A stretch of 64,000 bases of DNA from JAVMKJ01 sp031732855. Its GTDB lineage: Bacteria > Pseudomonadota > Gammaproteobacteria > Competibacterales > Competibacteraceae. Shown here piece after piece: positions 8,688 through 16,601 of the stretch (the first letter of the stretch is position 1; the number at the start of each line of letters is the position of its first letter). A program made the translations under genes and the position numbers. Below the pieces are notes generated by a model. It saw only the letters and a list, made by a program, of their open reading frames with translations, did no database searches and was not told the origin of the DNA. The stretch covers positions 26,305 to 90,304 of the forward strand of contig JAVMKJ010000120.1 of assembly GCA_031732855.1 (NCBI GenBank), given 5' to 3'.

Positions 8688-9356
8688 ATGAAACTTCGGA
8701 CCGTTCTACTCATCACGCTGGCTTTGACGACCATCAACGGTGGCATCCTGGTCTACCGCCACCTTCACCCGCCATCGACTCCACCCGCCAGCGTGACCGC
8801 TCCGACCAGTCCCGCCACGCCCGCCGACCGTGCGCCGCCCGCGACCACCGTAACGCCTCCCGACCAGGTTGCCACTTTGGAAACCAAGCCTCATCCTCCC
8901 AAACTGCCCGATCATTCTCTTCCGCCCATCGGCGTTGCCGACTGGATACTGGTGGAGAAAAAGGCTCGCCGGTTAACCCTGTTTCGCAACAACAGGCCGC
9001 TCAAGTCCTACGCCATCGCCCTGGGCCGGCAACCGGAAGGACCCAAGCGGTTCCAGGGCGACAACAAGACTCCCGAAGGCCGCTACCGAATCGCTTCTCG
9101 CAAGCAGAACAGCGATTTTCACCGCGCCTTGCGCATTTCCTATCCCAGCCCCGAGGACGCCGCCTTCGCCGCCAAACAGAAACGCTCGGCCGGAGGGGAC
9201 ATCATGATTCACGGCCTCCCCAACGGCATGGGTTCGTTGGGGAGGCTCCATCTGTTGAGAGACTGGACAGCGGGGTGCATCGCGGTGACCAACGCCGAGA
9301 TCGAAGAACTCTGGCGCGCTGTCCCCGACGGCACGCCGATCGAGATTCGACCTTAA
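8688..9356 (+). CDS. L,D-transpeptidase (YkuD) family protein
   Basis: This 222-residue exported protein has an N-terminal hydrophobic segment (residues 5-22), a Pro/Thr-rich spacer to about 80, and a YkuD domain from 85. The catalytic motif is complete: His175 in IMIHGLPNG and Cys197 in DWTAGCIAVT. It also shows KTPEGRYRI, typical of the small periplasmic members. The family forms 3-3 crosslinks in peptidoglycan or attaches Braun-type lipoproteins. Other members of this subgroup are called murein L,D-transpeptidase catalytic domain proteins. No partner gene is adjacent. Confidence 0.9.
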   Translation: MKLRTVLLITLALTTINGGILVYRHLHPPSTPPASVTAPTSPATPADRAPPATTVTPPDQVATLETKPHPPKLPDHSLPPIGVADWILVEKKARRLTLFRNNRPLKSYAIALGRQPEGPKRFQGDNKTPEGRYRIASRKQNSDFHRALRISYPSPEDAAFAAKQKRSAGGDIMIHGLPNGMGSLGRLHLLRDWTAGCIAVTNAEIEELWRAVPDGTPIEIRP

Positions 9357-9391
9357 AACCCTCGCCCACTCGCGGGCGAAGGGGCTGAACG
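9357..9391. repeat. Dispersed palindromic repeat after the L,D-transpeptidase gene
   Basis: CCCTCGCCCACTCGCGGGCG followed by AAGGGGC is a further copy of the hairpin repeat seen at 668. It starts directly at the stop codon of the transpeptidase gene and could act as a transcript end. Confidence 0.5.
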
Positions 9392-9412
9392 GTTACAGTG
9401 GTGGAACCCCGC

Positions 9413-9463
9413 TTCGAACCACCCCGGCGCTTCGCGCCACCCCTCCTTGTCCAAGGAGGGGAA
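9413..9463. repeat. Left arm of 51-bp inverted repeat flanking cobO
   Basis: TTCGAACCACCCCGGCGCTT through AAGGAGGGGAA matches the reverse complement of 10111-10161 at 48 of 51 positions by eye. The CTCCTTGTCCAAGGAG part is itself palindromic. A related copy lies in the heparinase-like gene near 56797. Confidence 0.85.
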
Positions 9464-9491
9464 ATCGCCCAACGAAAATAGAGTTCCCCTA

Positions 9492-10100
9492 TTAGAACTC
9501 GATCCCCTTCTGCGCCTTCACGCCCTGTTCCCGATAGGGATGCTTGATCGCGCGGATCTCGCTGACTAGATCGGCCTGTTCCACCAGCGCCTCCGGAGCA
9601 TTGCGCCCGGTGACCGCAATATGCAGGTCCGGCCGCCGGGCGCTGAAAACCGCCAGCACCCGCGCCGGATCCAGATAACCGTAATGCAGCACCGGGTTGA
9701 GTTCGTCCAAAATCACGAGATCGCAGCGGGGATCGCCGATCATTCGCTCCGCCTCGGCCCAGGCCCGTTCGGCGGTGGCAACATCCCGCTCCCGGTCTTG
9801 GGTCAGCCAGGTAAAACCGTCGCCGATGGTCTGGAAATCCACGTTTTCGAAGCGGCTCAACACCGTCCGCTCGGCGCTGTCCCGCGCACCCTTGATGAAT
9901 TGCACCACGCCGACCCGCATGTCGTGGCCGACGGCGCGCAGCGCCATGCCGAAAGCGGCGGTGGTCTTTCCCTTGCCGGGTCCGGTAAACACCATCAGCA
10001 GGCCCTTCTCGCGGGTCGCGCGAGCCAGCTTACGCTCGTAGCCGGCCTTGCGGCGGGCGGTCAGGCGGGTGTGGTCAGCGGGATGGGTATCGGAATTCAA
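9492..10100 (-). CDS. cobO: Corrinoid (cob(I)alamin) adenosyltransferase, CobO/BtuR type
   Basis: The protein has the P-loop VFTGPGKGKTTAAFG, then GVVQFIKG, LVILDELNPVLHYGYLD and VTGRNAPEALVEQADLVSE, all typical of the CobA/CobO/BtuR family. It transfers adenosyl from ATP to Co(I) corrinoids. The start is uncertain. The TTG at 10100 gives a normal family N-terminus (MNSDTHPADHTRL, 202 residues). The frame also stays open through a TTG at 10127 inside the adjacent repeat, which would add nine residues. AAGGAGGGG in the repeat could serve as a distant Shine-Dalgarno sequence. The gene lies alone between inverted repeat copies, apart from the other cobalamin genes. Confidence 0.93.
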   Translation of the reverse strand: MNSDTHPADHTRLTARRKAGYERKLARATREKGLLMVFTGPGKGKTTAAFGMALRAVGHDMRVGVVQFIKGARDSAERTVLSRFENVDFQTIGDGFTWLTQDRERDVATAERAWAEAERMIGDPRCDLVILDELNPVLHYGYLDPARVLAVFSARRPDLHIAVTGRNAPEALVEQADLVSEIRAIKHPYREQGVKAQKGIEF

Positions 10101-10110
10101 GGTATAGCAC

Positions 10111-10161
10111 TTCCCCTCCTTGGCCAAGGAGGGGTGGCGCGGAGTGCCGGGGTGGTTCGAA
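10111..10161. repeat. Right arm of 51-bp inverted repeat flanking cobO
   Basis: This is the inverted partner of 9413-9463, with three mismatches. It fills the space between the end of pdxT and the start of cobO and reaches into the possible extended N-terminus of cobO. Confidence 0.85.
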
Positions 10162-10169
10162 CGCGATGG

Positions 10170-10847
10170 CTATTCCACCGTTCGGGCGCGATAGCCAAAC
10201 CGGGTCCAGCTTTGCGGCGTCCAGTCGGGATCGAGGCCGGCGTCGTCGCTCCCGGCCGCGATCAGACCGCACTTGCGGGCGAAGTAGCGGTGGAACGCCA
10301 GGCTGGGCGTCAGTTCCGGATGAAAGACCGTCACCAGAATCCGGTCGTCCTCCGCCGCGGCGATATAGTCGTCCAGTTGCAGCAGCACCCGCACTCCCTC
10401 GCCGGCCCGGACGATCTTCGGCGCGCGGATGAAGGTCAACGGAATCGGCTCGCGCGCCACCGCGGGCACCAACGCCTCGCGGTTGAAACTGTCCAACTGG
10501 CTGCCGAAGGCGTTGCGGTTGACCGCGATGTCGATCAGCCCGAAAAACGGCGCCTCGCCGACGTTCTCGCGCGCCAGCAGAATCGCCCCGGCGCAGGTGC
10601 CCCACAGCTTTACGCCGCCGTCACAGGCTTGCCGGATGGCGTCGTCCAGATCAAAGATATCCAGCAATCGCGACAGACAGGTACTCTCGCCGCCGGGAAT
10701 GATCAACCCCGCCAAACCGTCCAGTTCGGCGGTGCGCTTGACGGGCCGGCCGCGGATGCCGATGCGCCGCAAGTGGTCGAGGTGCTCCTGCACCCCGCCC
10801 TGCAGATCGAGGACGCCGATCGACCCGTGATCGGCGTGGACGCTCAT
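10170..10847 (-). CDS. pdxT: Pyridoxal 5'-phosphate synthase glutaminase subunit
   Basis: The 225-residue protein is a class I glutamine amidotransferase of the PdxT/SNO family: GVLDLQGGVQEHLDHL, LIIPGGEST, the nucleophile Cys85 in LWGTCAGAILLA, the histidine of VFHPEL, then FHRYF. It hydrolyses glutamine and passes ammonia to PdxS. The ATG at 10847 overlaps the pdxS stop (TGATG), so the two subunits are translationally coupled. The longer open frame upstream is only a shadow of pdxS. The C-terminal 30 residues extend past the usual family end. Confidence 0.95.
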   Translation of the reverse strand: MSVHADHGSIGVLDLQGGVQEHLDHLRRIGIRGRPVKRTAELDGLAGLIIPGGESTCLSRLLDIFDLDDAIRQACDGGVKLWGTCAGAILLARENVGEAPFFGLIDIAVNRNAFGSQLDSFNREALVPAVAREPIPLTFIRAPKIVRAGEGVRVLLQLDDYIAAAEDDRILVTVFHPELTPSLAFHRYFARKCGLIAAGSDDAGLDPDWTPQSWTRFGYRARTVE

Positions 10848-11740
10848 CACCAGCCCCGTCCCGCCAACCGTTCCTCGTCGGGCAGGGTGACGACATCCAG
10901 CCCCGCCATCGGTTCGCCCAGGTCCATCGAGACTTCCAGCAGTTTCTCGGGATCGTTGTAGACGGCGGTGGCCTTGACGATGGAGCGGGCACGACGCACC
11001 GGATCGGAGGATTTGAAGATGCCGGAACCGACGAACACGCCGTCGCAACCCAGTTGCATCATCAGGGCGGCGTCGGCCGGCGTGGCGATGCCGCCGGCGG
11101 CGAAGTTGACCACGGGCAGGCGACCCAGCTTCCTCACTTCCAGCGCCAGTTCGTAGGGCAGGCCGTTGGCCTTGGCGAAACCGACGATCTCCTCGGCCGG
11201 CATGTGCGCCAACTGGCCGATTTCCCGGTTCATGGCGCGCATGTGGCGGACCGCCTCGACCACGTTGCCGGTGCCGGCCTCGCCCTTGGTACGGATCATC
11301 GCCGCGCCCTCGACGATCCGTCGCAGCGCCTCGCCCAGATTGCGGGCGCCGCAGACGAAGGGAATCTCGAACAGAGTCTTGTCGATGTGGCATTCCTCGT
11401 CGGCGGGGGTCAGCACCTCGCTTTCGTCGATGTAGTCGATCTTGAGGGCCTGCAGGATCTGCGCCTCGACGAAATGGCCGATGCGCGCCTTGGCCATGAC
11501 GGGGATGCTGACGGCATCCTTGATCGCCTTGATCAGGCCCGGGTCGGACATCCGCGCCACCCCGCCCTGCTTGCGGATATCCGCCGGCACCCGCTCCAAT
11601 GCCATGACCGCGACCGCGCCCGCTTCCTGGGCGATCTGGGCCTGTTCCACGTTGACCACATCCATGATGACCCCACCCTTGAGCATCTGCGCCAGTTGCG
11701 CGTTCAGAAGATATCGGTTCTCTGCCATGCCGCTACTCAT
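10847..11740 (-). CDS. pdxS: Pyridoxal 5'-phosphate synthase lyase subunit
   Basis: The 297-residue protein is highly conserved PdxS/SNZ: QMLKGGVIMDVVN, VMALERVPADIR, Lys84 in VMAKARIGHFVEAQ, IDYIDESEVLTPAD, FVCGARNLGEALRR and NFAAGGIATPADAALMMQLG. It builds pyridoxal phosphate directly from ribose 5-phosphate, glyceraldehyde 3-phosphate and ammonia (the DXP-independent route). The ATG at 11740 is taken; a second at 11728 is also possible. It heads the pdxS-pdxT unit and faces a PdxA-family gene across 180 bases that must hold both promoters. Confidence 0.97.
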   Translation of the reverse strand: MSSGMAENRYLLNAQLAQMLKGGVIMDVVNVEQAQIAQEAGAVAVMALERVPADIRKQGGVARMSDPGLIKAIKDAVSIPVMAKARIGHFVEAQILQALKIDYIDESEVLTPADEECHIDKTLFEIPFVCGARNLGEALRRIVEGAAMIRTKGEAGTGNVVEAVRHMRAMNREIGQLAHMPAEEIVGFAKANGLPYELALEVRKLGRLPVVNFAAGGIATPADAALMMQLGCDGVFVGSGIFKSSDPVRRARSIVKATAVYNDPEKLLEVSMDLGEPMAGLDVVTLPDEERLAGRGW

Positions 11741-11920
11741 CCATAATCCATAATGAAGGAAGGGCGGTTGCGAGCGCGCGCCGCCCGAATCCGCCGGTTT
11801 AGAAGATGTTGAAGTATATCACTATCACGGCCACGCGCCGCACACCTTCAGACCGGCGGGCCGCCCCGGAAATTCCGGAAATCGCCAACCCTCCCACGTT
11901 TCGAGCCGAGGTATCAGGCC

Positions 11921-12931
11921 ATGAACAGAAGCATCATCGGCATACCCCTGGGGGACATTGCCGGCGTCGGTCCGGAAATCGTGGTCATGGCGCTGGCGCA
12001 ACCGGATTCGTACGCGGCGGCGCGGCCCCTGGCGATCGGCGAGGCGGGCGCCCTGCGCCGGGCGCTCCGGATGACCGGTCTGGATTTGGACGTTCGGACG
12101 GTCGAAGAGCCGGCCCAAGGCCACTATCGGCACGGCGGCATCGACCTGATCGACCTCGCCAACGTGGACGCCGAACGGGTGCAATTCGGCCGGGTTCAGG
12201 CGGAAGCCGGTCGCGCCGCCTTCGAGTTTATCCAAAAAGCGGTCGAACTGTGCCAGGCGGGCCGGATGGACGCGCTGGCCACCACGCCGATCAACAAGGA
12301 AGCCTTCAGGGCCGCCGGCGTGCGGGACATCGGTCATACCGAGCTGCTCGGCCGGCTGACCGGGACCGCCGATCCACTGACGATGTTCCAGGTTTTCGAT
12401 CTCAAAGTGTTTTTCCTCAGCCGGCACGTTTCGCTGGCGGGCGCGATCGAGCTGGTCACCCGGCGCCGGGTGCTGGACTATCTCCAGCGTTGCGCCGGCG
12501 CGCTGGAAACCCTGGGCATTCCCCGGCCCCGCCTGGCCGTGGCGGGGCTCAACCCCCACTGCGGCGAGCACGGTCTGTTCGGCGACGAGGAAACGCGGGA
12601 ACTGGAACCGGCGATCGCCGACGCACGGGCCTTGGGAATCGACGCCGCCGGCCCCATCGCCGCCGATTCGGTGTTCCATCTCGCCCGCCAGGGGAGATTC
12701 GACGCCGTGCTGTCCCTGTACCACGATCAGGGGCACATCGCCACCAAGATGGTGGATTTCCAGCGGACCATTGCGGTCACCATCGGTCTGCCCTTCATCC
12801 GCACGTCGGTGGATCACGGTACCGCCTTCGACCTGGCGGGCAAGGGCACGGCCGATCCGGCGAGCATGGTCGAGGCGATCCGGCTGGCGGCGGTTTATGC
12901 GCCCTTGTACCGGCGGAACCGGACGGAGTGA
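11921..12931 (+). CDS. PdxA family dehydrogenase, PdxA2-like
   Basis: The 336-residue protein belongs to the PdxA family: GIPLGDIAGVGPEIV at the N-terminus, ATTPINKEAF, IGHTELLGRLTG, GLNPHCGEHGLFG, LYHDQGHI (residues 266-273) and SVDHGTAFDLAGKG. The metal-binding histidines are present. True 4-hydroxythreonine-4-phosphate dehydrogenases usually read HDQGLPVLK, whereas HDQGH and the H/N-GLFG motif resemble PdxA2, which oxidises 4-phospho-D-threonate or erythronate. This is a motif-level judgement. The neighbouring pdxST already makes pyridoxal phosphate without PdxA, which supports a different role. No DUF1537 kinase partner is present. Confidence 0.88.
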   Translation: MNRSIIGIPLGDIAGVGPEIVVMALAQPDSYAAARPLAIGEAGALRRALRMTGLDLDVRTVEEPAQGHYRHGGIDLIDLANVDAERVQFGRVQAEAGRAAFEFIQKAVELCQAGRMDALATTPINKEAFRAAGVRDIGHTELLGRLTGTADPLTMFQVFDLKVFFLSRHVSLAGAIELVTRRRVLDYLQRCAGALETLGIPRPRLAVAGLNPHCGEHGLFGDEETRELEPAIADARALGIDAAGPIAADSVFHLARQGRFDAVLSLYHDQGHIATKMVDFQRTIAVTIGLPFIRTSVDHGTAFDLAGKGTADPASMVEAIRLAAVYAPLYRRNRTE

Positions 12932-12945
12932 ACCGGGTTCACTCC
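12925..12945. other. Perfect palindrome across two convergent stop codons
   Basis: GGAGTGAACC and GGTTCACTCC are 10-base arms around one central G. They span the stop of the PdxA-like gene (12929-12931) and the stop of cbiO (12939-12941). There is no T-tract, so it is not a classical terminator, but it could form a hairpin in both transcripts. Confidence 0.6.
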
Positions 12946-13850
12946 TCCGCCCGGCGCGGAGGATGGACCGCAATCCGTCCGTCCCCATGCCCCGCCCGCC
13001 CGTCCGCTGGAGCCAGCCGGTCGCGGAGCAATGCCAGCAGCGCCTCGCGGGAACGCGGCGGCGGCCAGCACTCGTCGCCGCCTTCCGCTTCCCGCAGCAG
13101 CTGCGCCAGTTCCAGCAGCAGGGGCGACCGCAGCCGCGCCCTATGCAACATGTCCCGATCCCCCAGCACCGCAGCCGTCTCGCCCTGACTCAGCACCGTG
13201 CCGTCGTGGAACACCGCGACCCGATCGGCCCAGACATAGGCCAGTTCCACGTCGTGGGTCGAAAACACCAGGGTCGTGCCGGCGTCATGCAACTGCTGCA
13301 AGGCGCCCAGCAGATGGGTCACGCCATGCGAATCGAGGCCGGCGGTCGGTTCGTCCAGCACCAAAATTTCCGGGCGCATGGCCAGTACTCCGGCGATGGC
13401 CACCCGCTTCTTTTGACCGAAGCTGAGCGCGTGCGTGGCGCGATCGGCAAGATGGGCAACACGCAGCGCCGCCAGCGCCTCGTCTACCCTTTCGCGGGTT
13501 TCCGCTTCCGATAACCCCAAGTTTAGCGGCCCGAACGACACGTCCTGCCCGACCGTCGCGGCGAACAACTGATCGTCCGGCTCCTGCAACACCAGCCCGA
13601 CCCGCCGCCGCCAGTGGTTGAGGGCGCGATGATCGTACAGGACCGGTTGACCGTCCAGCCGGATTTCGCCGCGCGCGGGTTTACAAGTGCCATTGAGGTG
13701 CAGTAGCAGCGTGGTCTTGCCGGAACCGTTGGAACCGAGAATGGCCAGCTTCTGGCCGCGCTCGATGCTCAGATCCAAACCGCGCAGCGCGATCACGCCG
13801 CCTGGGTAGACGTATTCAAGCCCGTGCGCCGCCAGCAGAGGCGCGGTCAT
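12939..13850 (-). CDS. cbiO: Cobalt ECF transporter ATP-binding subunit
   Basis: This 303-residue ABC ATPase shows Walker A ILGSNGSGKTTLLLHLNG, the Q-loop LVLQEPDDQLFA, the signature LSFGQKKRVAIAG, Walker B ILVLDEPTAGLD and the switch STHDVELAYVWADR. Together with CbiQ, CbiM and CbiN it forms the CbiMNQO energy-coupling-factor importer for Co2+. The C-terminal 40 residues are a poorly conserved extension. The start overlaps the end of cbiQ by 4 bases. It is the last gene of the riboswitch-controlled operon and ends tail to tail with the PdxA-like gene. Confidence 0.95.
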   Translation of the reverse strand: MTAPLLAAHGLEYVYPGGVIALRGLDLSIERGQKLAILGSNGSGKTTLLLHLNGTCKPARGEIRLDGQPVLYDHRALNHWRRRVGLVLQEPDDQLFAATVGQDVSFGPLNLGLSEAETRERVDEALAALRVAHLADRATHALSFGQKKRVAIAGVLAMRPEILVLDEPTAGLDSHGVTHLLGALQQLHDAGTTLVFSTHDVELAYVWADRVAVFHDGTVLSQGETAAVLGDRDMLHRARLRSPLLLELAQLLREAEGGDECWPPPRSREALLALLRDRLAPADGRAGHGDGRIAVHPPRRAEE

Positions 13851-14602
13851 GACAGCCCGCGCGCCAGCAGGCTACCCGCCGTTCCGACCAGCCCGACCAG
13901 TCCCAGCCCCACCACCAGCCGCATCCGCGACAAAACCCGCTCCGGCGTCAACACCCGCAATTCGCCGGTATAGCCGCGCGCCGCCAGTCCGATCTCCAAC
14001 CGGTGCGCTTGCACGAGGGACCGCTGAAACAGATTGCCGGCCAGTAATCCCAGCGAACGCACCGACCGATCCACGCGCGAGTAACCCAGCCGCGCCGTCT
14101 GGGCCTGATGGCCGGTCACCGCCCGCTCGAAGAACACGAAGATCAATCGGTAGATCAACAGGATCAGTTCGATCACGCCGGCGGGAACCCCAACCCGCCG
14201 CAGCGAAGCCACCCAATCCGTCACCGGCGTGGTCAGAATGAGGAAGGCAAGACAACTCATCGCCGCCAAGGCGCGGACCGTCGTGACCAGCGCCAGCCAC
14301 AACCCTTCGGACGACAGATGCAGGTCGAAACCGTGGGTGAAATCCATCGACACCGCCAGAAAAGGGGCGCCCGCCAGCAAGAACCCCGCTGGCGCGGCGA
14401 GCACATCGAGCAATGCCCGCCACGGCACGCCTGCGCCGTACACCGTCGCCAGGGCCATGCTGACCAAGACCAGCGGAGCCGTGGTCAGAGGTGGCAAGAA
14501 CAGGGTTAGAAGGAGCAAACCGCCGGCGGGCAGCCCTTTTTCGGCGGGATGCCAGCCGGCCCAGCGGTTGGTCCAGGCGTGGTGGTCAATTGCCCGTATC
14601 AA
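13847..14602 (-). CDS. cbiQ: Cobalt ECF transporter transmembrane subunit
   Basis: The 251-residue membrane protein has several hydrophobic helices. The cytoplasmic coupling motif region of CbiQ proteins is seen as SLGLLAGNLFQRSLVQAHRL, followed by EIGLAARGYTGEL. This T component transmits ATPase movements to the CbiM substrate-binding subunit. It overlaps cbiN at its 5' end and cbiO at its 3' end, which is typical for the operon. Confidence 0.92.
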   Translation of the reverse strand: MIRAIDHHAWTNRWAGWHPAEKGLPAGGLLLLTLFLPPLTTAPLVLVSMALATVYGAGVPWRALLDVLAAPAGFLLAGAPFLAVSMDFTHGFDLHLSSEGLWLALVTTVRALAAMSCLAFLILTTPVTDWVASLRRVGVPAGVIELILLIYRLIFVFFERAVTGHQAQTARLGYSRVDRSVRSLGLLAGNLFQRSLVQAHRLEIGLAARGYTGELRVLTPERVLSRMRLVVGLGLVGLVGTAGSLLARGLS

Positions 14603-14906
14603 CGCGGTCCCGTTCCTGCTCGGGCCGTTGGGACTGGCCGCGCCGGAGACCGAGATAATAGCCCAGCAACCCGCTGCCCAGCGCCGCCTGCAAAGCGAAC
14701 AACAAGCCTTCGATCTCGCCGCTGGGCGGCTCCCACAGCGGTTCGAACCAGGGCTTGTATTCCGGATCGATCTCGGTGACGGCTGCCATGCCCTGGCCGT
14801 CGGCGCCCGCGAAAGGCTCTTTCAAATCCGCGGGCAAGGGGAGCACCAACGGCAATATCGCCAGCATCAGGACGATAACCAGCAAAACCAGATTGGTGCG
14901 TTTCAT
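14586..14906 (-). CDS. cbiN: Cobalt transport protein CbiN
   Basis: This 106-residue protein has an N-terminal helix (LVLLVIVLMLAILPLVL), a short periplasmic stretch with FAGADGQGMAAVTEIDPEYKPW, and a second helix (GLLFALQAALGSGLLGYYLG). This two-helix layout, with the EIxPxYxPWFxP motif, is characteristic of CbiN, the accessory subunit of CbiMNQO. It overlaps cbiM by 4 bases and cbiQ by 17 bases. Confidence 0.93.
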   Translation of the reverse strand: MKRTNLVLLVIVLMLAILPLVLPLPADLKEPFAGADGQGMAAVTEIDPEYKPWFEPLWEPPSGEIEGLLFALQAALGSGLLGYYLGLRRGQSQRPEQERDRVDTGN

Positions 14907-15574
14907 CGGGCACCTCCCGGCGCGAACGCCAGCACATCCAACTCATCGCGGCTGTACTGGTTCAGCAGATTCACCACGATGACGGTCAGCAAGCCCTCGA
15001 TGATGGCCAGCGGCAACTGGGTGGGCATGAACACGGCGACGAACTTCAGCAAGGCCCCCACGCTCCCGCCGGCTGGATCGGGGAATGCCAGCCCCAGTTG
15101 GCCGGCGGTCACCAGATAAGTCGCCCAGTCGCCGAGCATCGCCGCCAGAAACACGCTGACCGCCAGCGGCGCTTTGAGCCATTGCGTGCCGCGAAACGCC
15201 GCGTAAGCCACCCAGGGACCGGCGATGGCCATCGAAAACACGTTGGCGCCCAGCGTGGTCAGGCCACCGTGGGCGAGCAGCAGCGCCTGAAAGACCAGCA
15301 CGATGGTTCCCAGCAGGGCCATGACCGAGGGTCCGAACAAGATCGCCCCCAAACCGGTGCCGGTAGCGTGGGAGCAACTGCCGGTCACGGATGGCAGTTT
15401 GAGCGCCGACAGAATGAAGGCATAAGCCCCCGCCGCCGCCAACAGCAACTTGGTTTGCGGCTGATCCCGCATCAGGCGATTGACGCGCCAGGCGCTGGCG
15501 ACGACGAACGACAAGGAAATCGCCGTCCACGCGGCGGCGTGCAACGGTGGCAGAAACCCTTCGGCGATATGCAT
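14903..15574 (-). CDS. cbiM: Cobalt ECF transporter substrate-binding subunit CbiM
   Basis: The 223-residue protein starts with MHIAEGFLPPLHAAAW; the N-terminal His2 region binds cobalt after processing to a free N-terminus. Helices with KLPSVTGSCSHATGTGLGAILFGP and QALLLAHGGLTTLGANVFSMAIAGP are CbiM hallmarks. GGGGAGG upstream is a strong ribosome binding site. It is the first gene of cbiMNQO and lies about 140 bases downstream of a cobalamin riboswitch, so cobalt import is shut off by B12. Confidence 0.96.
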   Translation of the reverse strand: MHIAEGFLPPLHAAAWTAISLSFVVASAWRVNRLMRDQPQTKLLLAAAGAYAFILSALKLPSVTGSCSHATGTGLGAILFGPSVMALLGTIVLVFQALLLAHGGLTTLGANVFSMAIAGPWVAYAAFRGTQWLKAPLAVSVFLAAMLGDWATYLVTAGQLGLAFPDPAGGSVGALLKFVAVFMPTQLPLAIIEGLLTVIVVNLLNQYSRDELDVLAFAPGGAR

Positions 15575-15714
15575 GACAAACCTCCCCGGTTTATGGGCGG
15601 AGCTTCAGGGAGGTCGTCCTGGGAAAGTGGTCGCCACGAACGATGTGGCGATGACGCACTGGCTGGAGACGGTTCGCAACCCGGGAGCACCCCGCCCGGA
15701 ATCCAACTGGTTAC

Positions 15715-15925
15715 CGACGAGGGCAGGTCTCCTGGCTCGCAGGTCTTCGCCGCTCGCCCAGCCTTCCCAGCCGTTTTGGCCAGTGGCATGCGGGGGGCAC
15801 GACTCGCTGCTGACAGTTGCGGGGGCAGCTCTGGAATTGGCGGCCCGAAGGCGGCCGCACCAGATTCCCTTTTCATCCCCATCGGGCCAAAGGCCGCACG
15901 GGAACCCATGTCGTTTGTACGGCGA
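15715..15925 (-). promoter_or_regulatory. Cobalamin riboswitch upstream of cbiMNQO
   Basis: On the minus strand the conserved blocks appear in the right order: GGGTTCCCGTGCGGC near 15905, GGGGATGAAAAGGGAATCTGG near 15870, GAGCTGCCCCCGCAACTGT near 15825, GCATGCCACTGG near 15785, and the B12 box GCGAGCCAGGAGACCTGCC near 15722-15740. This is the AdoCbl-class (RF00174-like) aptamer core with the L5/L13 kissing region. An expression platform would be in the about 140 bases before cbiM. It predicts repression of cobalt uptake by adenosylcobalamin. Confidence 0.95.
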
Positions 15926-16214
15926 TGCTAACGCCCGACCGGCTGGGCGTCAACTTCGCTCCATCCATCCGCCGCTTCATTCCCCGGAATCGAGCCCACG
16001 GCCATTCCGGCGATAGGGCCACCCGCCGCCCGCGTGGTATATCCTGAAAACACGACCCCGTCATTTTTCGTTGTGGCTAGACCTTGCGTTCGTTCCGGCT
16101 GGCTTTACACTTCGCTCTAGCGAAAAATCGAGGGAAACCGATTGATATGTAATTTTTATCGCACATCAATCCATTTTTGGCATTCAAGAAAACCTGGGAA
16201 GTCCGAACTCGAAC
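15926..16214. promoter_or_regulatory. Divergent promoter region between riboswitch and response regulator
   Basis: The 289 bases contain no open frame of substance and become AT-richer toward 16140-16200 (for example ATATGTAATTTTTATCGCAC). They must carry the promoter for the cbiMNQO leader on one side and for the response regulator operon on the other. I cannot assign -35 and -10 boxes with certainty. Confidence 0.35.
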
Positions 16215-16601
16215 ATGAGCAAGAAACGCCTGCTGATCATCGATGACGAACCCGAATTTGGAGAGTTCGTCCGCAATGTCGCCCTTTCGCTCGACTACGA
16301 GGTCAAGGTCACCACCAGCGGCAAGGCATTTCAACAATGCTACGCCGACTTCCAGCCGACCATCATCATGCTCGACATGGTCATGCCCGGCATGGATGGC
16401 AACGAACTGCTGCTGTGGCTGCTGCAGCAGGGCTACACCGCCGATCTCATCATCACCACCGGCTACAGTCCGGACTACGCCAGCGAAGCCAAGCTGCTCG
16501 CGGAGTTCAAGGGCCTGCGCGCGGTGACGACTTTGGTGAAACCCTTCGGTCTGGCCAAACTGCGGGCCGCGCTCGGTCATCCCCAAGACGAACAGGCATG
16601 A
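16215..16601 (+). CDS. Single-domain response regulator
   Basis: The 128-residue protein is only a receiver domain: LLIIDDEPEFGE at the N-terminus (acidic pocket), Asp54 in IIMLDMVMPGMDG as phosphoacceptor, the Thr of IITTGYS, and TLVKPFG with the conserved Lys-Pro. There is no output domain, so it may act by protein contact or as a phosphorelay intermediate. Its stop overlaps the ATG of the next gene (ATGA), and the module continues with a hybrid kinase. The kinase is the likely phosphodonor. Confidence 0.92.
   Translation: MSKKRLLIIDDEPEFGEFVRNVALSLDYEVKVTTSGKAFQQCYADFQPTIIMLDMVMPGMDGNELLLWLLQQGYTADLIITTGYSPDYASEAKLLAEFKGLRAVTTLVKPFGLAKLRAALGHPQDEQA

Noticed and set aside
10170..11393. A 407-codon version of PdxT
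   Set aside because: The first 180 codons are a shadow of pdxS; PdxT proper starts at the TGATG overlap at 10847.
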